A stretch of DNA of 7,669 nt from Oscillospiraceae bacterium (GTDB lineage: Bacteria; Bacillota; Clostridia; Oscillospirales; Ruminococcaceae). Under the pieces are notes generated by a model, which saw only the letters and a program-made list of their open reading frames with translations, searched no databases and was not told the DNA's origin. Where the stretch lies: assembly GCA_017396055.1 (NCBI GenBank), contig JAFQND010000199.1, positions 1 to 7,669 of the forward strand, in the 5' to 3' direction. The translations under genes and the position numbers were made by a program. This document shows positions 6,576-7,669 of the stretch, in pieces (the first letter of the stretch is position 1; every line of letters starts with the position of its first letter).

Positions 6576-7064
6576 TTAGCGCTCGCCTTCCGGCAGGAAA
6601 TAAAACTCTTTGATCTCATAGTCGCCGGCAGGTTTTTCCAGATAAAAATCCTCTTTTTCAGCATATACACCGAGGATCTTCCACTTTCCGATGACCGCCT
6701 CATCGTTGACGAAAGGCAGATCGATATTTTCTGTGATAATAACTCTCTTTTCCATTTTTGTTCCTCCGGACATCAGTTTTTCCGCTTCCTGCAGATTCTG
6801 AAGCATCTCCAGCAGTTCGATTCGCTTAGCAGCAAAAAGAAGTGCGGTATCTTTTCCGCACAGCAGAGTCCGGATCTCGGACAGCGAGAAGCCGGCATCC
6901 TTCAGCGAAGTGATCTGCTGGAAAATCTTTGCCTGACCGGGAGCATAATACCGATAACCAGTGAGTTTATCGGTGTGAACCGGTACAAGAAGCCCGCATT
7001 TGTCATAGTGCCGCAGCACTGAGATACGTGTGCCGCACAGCTTTGCAAACTCGCCGATCTGCAT
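6576..7064 (-). CDS. MerR-family transcriptional regulator, truncated by an in-frame stop
   Basis: The 162-residue product starts at the ATG at 7064, chosen because GGAGGTG lies about 7 nt upstream and because MQIGEFAKLCGTRISVLRHY is the normal MerR beginning. An upstream in-frame ATG (7115) would place codons across the promoter. Residues 1-70 are the MerR winged helix-turn-helix (RHYDKCGLL, LTGYRYY, FSLSEIRTLL). Residues 75-100 form the dimerising coiled coil (KRIELLEMLQNLQEAEKLM). From residue 113 a sensor-like domain begins (IDLPFVNDEAVIGKW, EFYFLPEGER) and is cut by TAA at 6576-6578. The frame continues with clear homology to a second copy of the same domain, so the stop is probably a recent nonsense change or a sequence error. 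DNA binding and dimerisation could survive; effector sensing probably not. It is likely autoregulated through the promoter at 7107-7137. Confidence 0.85.
   Translation of the reverse strand: MQIGEFAKLCGTRISVLRHYDKCGLLVPVHTDKLTGYRYYAPGQAKIFQQITSLKDAGFSLSEIRTLLCGKDTALLFAAKRIELLEMLQNLQEAEKLMSGGTKMEKRVIITENIDLPFVNDEAVIGKWKILGVYAEKEDFYLEKPAGDYEIKEFYFLPEGER
6691..6726 (-). repeat. Domain-repeat core, copy 1 (36 bp)
   Basis: This stretch encodes the IDLPFVNDEAVIG core of the first sensor-domain copy. It is 33 of 36 bases identical to 6322-6357, which lies 369 bp away in direct orientation. Confidence 0.85.
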
Positions 7065-7086
7065 GAAAACACCTCCGTTTCTGTTT

Positions 7087-7101
7087 TGTAAGGACCTTAC
7101 A
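7087..7101. promoter_or_regulatory. Perfect palindrome at the predicted merR transcription start
   Basis: TGTAAGG-A-CCTTACA is a perfect inverted repeat with 7-bp arms around one central base. It begins about 5 nt downstream of the merR -10 box and so covers the expected transcription start and early leader. With a one-base centre it cannot fold as a good RNA hairpin, so a DNA operator for a dimeric regulator is the better reading. Confidence 0.6.
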
Positions 7102-7106
7102 GCTGC

Positions 7107-7137
7107 AGGATACACCTGAAGCTTGGTTGAGAGTCAA
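7107..7137 (-). promoter_or_regulatory. MerR-type promoter with 19-bp spacer
   Basis: On the minus strand, TTGACT (7132-7137) and TATCCT (7107-7112) are separated by 19 bp. Promoters controlled by MerR-family activators characteristically carry this overlong spacer and often begin TTGACTCT, as here. The spacer shows only a weak dyad (ACC/GGT arms), so the exact operator is uncertain. It lies directly upstream of the merR gene, pointing to autoregulation. Confidence 0.65.
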
Positions 7138-7170
7138 GGATCACACGGAAAAATTTTTATATAAATATCT

Positions 7171-7614
7171 TTACAGCCTTTTGATCATTCTGATGCGGCT
7201 GTCCGATGCGCCAAATTCTTCATAGCCCAGTGAAGCATAGAGCCTGGCGGCACGTTTGTTGGAGCGCTCCACATGCAGCACGATAAGGCCGATCTTTCTT
7301 GCGGCGGCGATCGCTTCCGCCTGTTTCAGAAGCTCTGTACCGATGCCCTGTCCACGGAAATCCTCCTGCACACAAAAATCATCCAGATAAAGATAATGAT
7401 ACTCTTCGCGGTGTTCCTCGATCGAAAGGAAAGCAACCGTTTTTTCTCCTTCCTTAGCAAGCAGGATCAGATCTGCTCCGCCGGAAAAATATTTATCGAG
7501 AAAACTGTCATCGTAATGCGGTGCGTCCTTACCGTAAATATCCCGCAGCATCTCACAGAACAGGCGGTAGATGTCCGGTTTGTCTTCGGGACAGGCTTTT
7601 TGTATCGTCTTCAT
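7171..7614 (-). CDS. GNAT-family N-acetyltransferase
   Basis: The 147-residue single-domain acetyltransferase has motif A as FCVQEDFRGQGIGTELLKQAE, with R87-G88-Q89-G90-I91-G92 binding the acetyl-CoA pyrophosphate. Motif B is RSNKRAARLYASLGYEEFG. The N-terminal ACPEDKPDIYRLFCEMLRDI is the usual first strand and helices that shape the acceptor site. The substrate cannot be predicted, though small-molecule amines are common for this type. The ATG at 7614 has GAGGGAG 5-6 nt upstream. A reading frame ending in TGA lies 9 nt upstream, so the gene is probably translated from the same message as the AraC-like gene at the window edge. No convincing terminator separates it from the merR promoter; only AT-rich sequence is seen at 7150-7170. 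Confidence 0.92.
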   Translation of the reverse strand: MKTIQKACPEDKPDIYRLFCEMLRDIYGKDAPHYDDSFLDKYFSGGADLILLAKEGEKTVAFLSIEEHREEYHYLYLDDFCVQEDFRGQGIGTELLKQAEAIAAARKIGLIVLHVERSNKRAARLYASLGYEEFGASDSRIRMIKRL

Positions 7615-7623
7615 TGTGCTCCC

Positions 7624-7669
7624 TCACTTTGTAGAGATATATCTTCGCTGGAATTCGGTCGGCGTAACA
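7624..7669 (-). CDS. AraC-family regulator, last 14 codons (partial)
   Basis: On the minus strand the bases from 7668 to the TGA at 7624-7626 read VTPTEFQRRYISTK then stop. The G-[VM]-[TS]-P-x-x-[FY]-R-x-x-[FY] ending is characteristic of the second helix-turn-helix of AraC-family regulators. Only 14 codons are visible, so the call rests on this motif alone. The stop lies 9 nt before the acetyltransferase ATG and overlaps its ribosome binding site, suggesting one operon. Confidence 0.62.
   Translation of the reverse strand, partial: VTPTEFQRRYISTK

Noticed and set aside
6576..6578. Programmed stop readthrough or an altered genetic code at the merR TAA
   Set aside because: TAA is the normal stop of livK, livH, livF, the M24 gene and the second acetyltransferase in this window, and no recoding structure is evident. 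A nonsense change or sequence error is simpler.
6459..7022. Plus-strand open frame of 187 codons opposite merR
   Set aside because: It is antisense to a clear MerR DNA-binding domain and has no ribosome binding site or family motif.
7065..7115. N-terminal extension of MerR from the upstream in-frame ATG
   Set aside because: The extra 17 residues would be encoded by the palindrome and -10 region. The ATG at 7064 has a strong ribosome binding site and the canonical MerR N-terminus.
7150..7170. Terminator after the second acetyltransferase
   Set aside because: The AAAAATTTTT self-complementary stretch has no GC stem or loop, so it does not meet the usual form of a rho-independent terminator.

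Overview
The window holds most of a branched-chain amino acid (Liv-type) ABC transporter operon on the + strand. It converges on a minus-strand cluster of small regulatory and housekeeping genes. Tight gene spacing, strong GGAGG-type ribosome binding sites, a TTG start, a substrate-binding protein of the kind that is lipid-anchored in Firmicutes, and codon use rich in CTG, GGT, ATC and GTC point to a Clostridia-class Firmicute. A gut Oscillospiraceae/Ruminococcaceae-like organism is my guess. No rRNA or marker gene is present to settle the taxonomy.

Region 1 (1-4792, + strand): livK (3' end only), a 133-nt gap with a strong hairpin, then livH, livM, livG and livF packed with 1-4 nt gaps or an 8-nt overlap. 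A CBS-CBS-ACT protein follows 3 nt later, and a strong hairpin plus T-run closes the operon. Together these make an importer: an extracellular binding protein, two membrane permeases and two ATPases. The CBS-ACT protein is most economically read as a small-molecule sensor acting on, or reporting on, that importer.

Region 2 (4795-5980, minus strand): a single-domain M24 metallopeptidase and a GNAT acetyltransferase, 11 nt apart. They are driven by a near-consensus sigma-A promoter (TTGAAA-N17-TATAAT) and end at the same terminator, which works in both directions.

Region 3 (6000-7137, minus strand): a MerR-family regulator with its own promoter of the typical MerR layout (TTGACT, 19-bp spacer, TATCCT) and a perfect 15-nt palindrome at the predicted transcription start. 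The reading frame carries two tandem copies of a C-terminal ligand-binding-like domain. An in-frame TAA inside the first copy splits it into a 162-residue DNA-binding half and a detached downstream half.

Region 4 (7171-7669, minus strand): a second GNAT acetyltransferase, preceded 9 nt upstream by what looks like the last 14 codons of an AraC-family regulator running off the window.

I see no mobile element, CRISPR array, tRNA or rRNA. No stretch longer than 300 bases lacks a gene. The points most worth a second look are the stand-alone CBS-ACT module in the transporter operon and the interrupted MerR regulator with its duplicated sensor and unusual promoter architecture.
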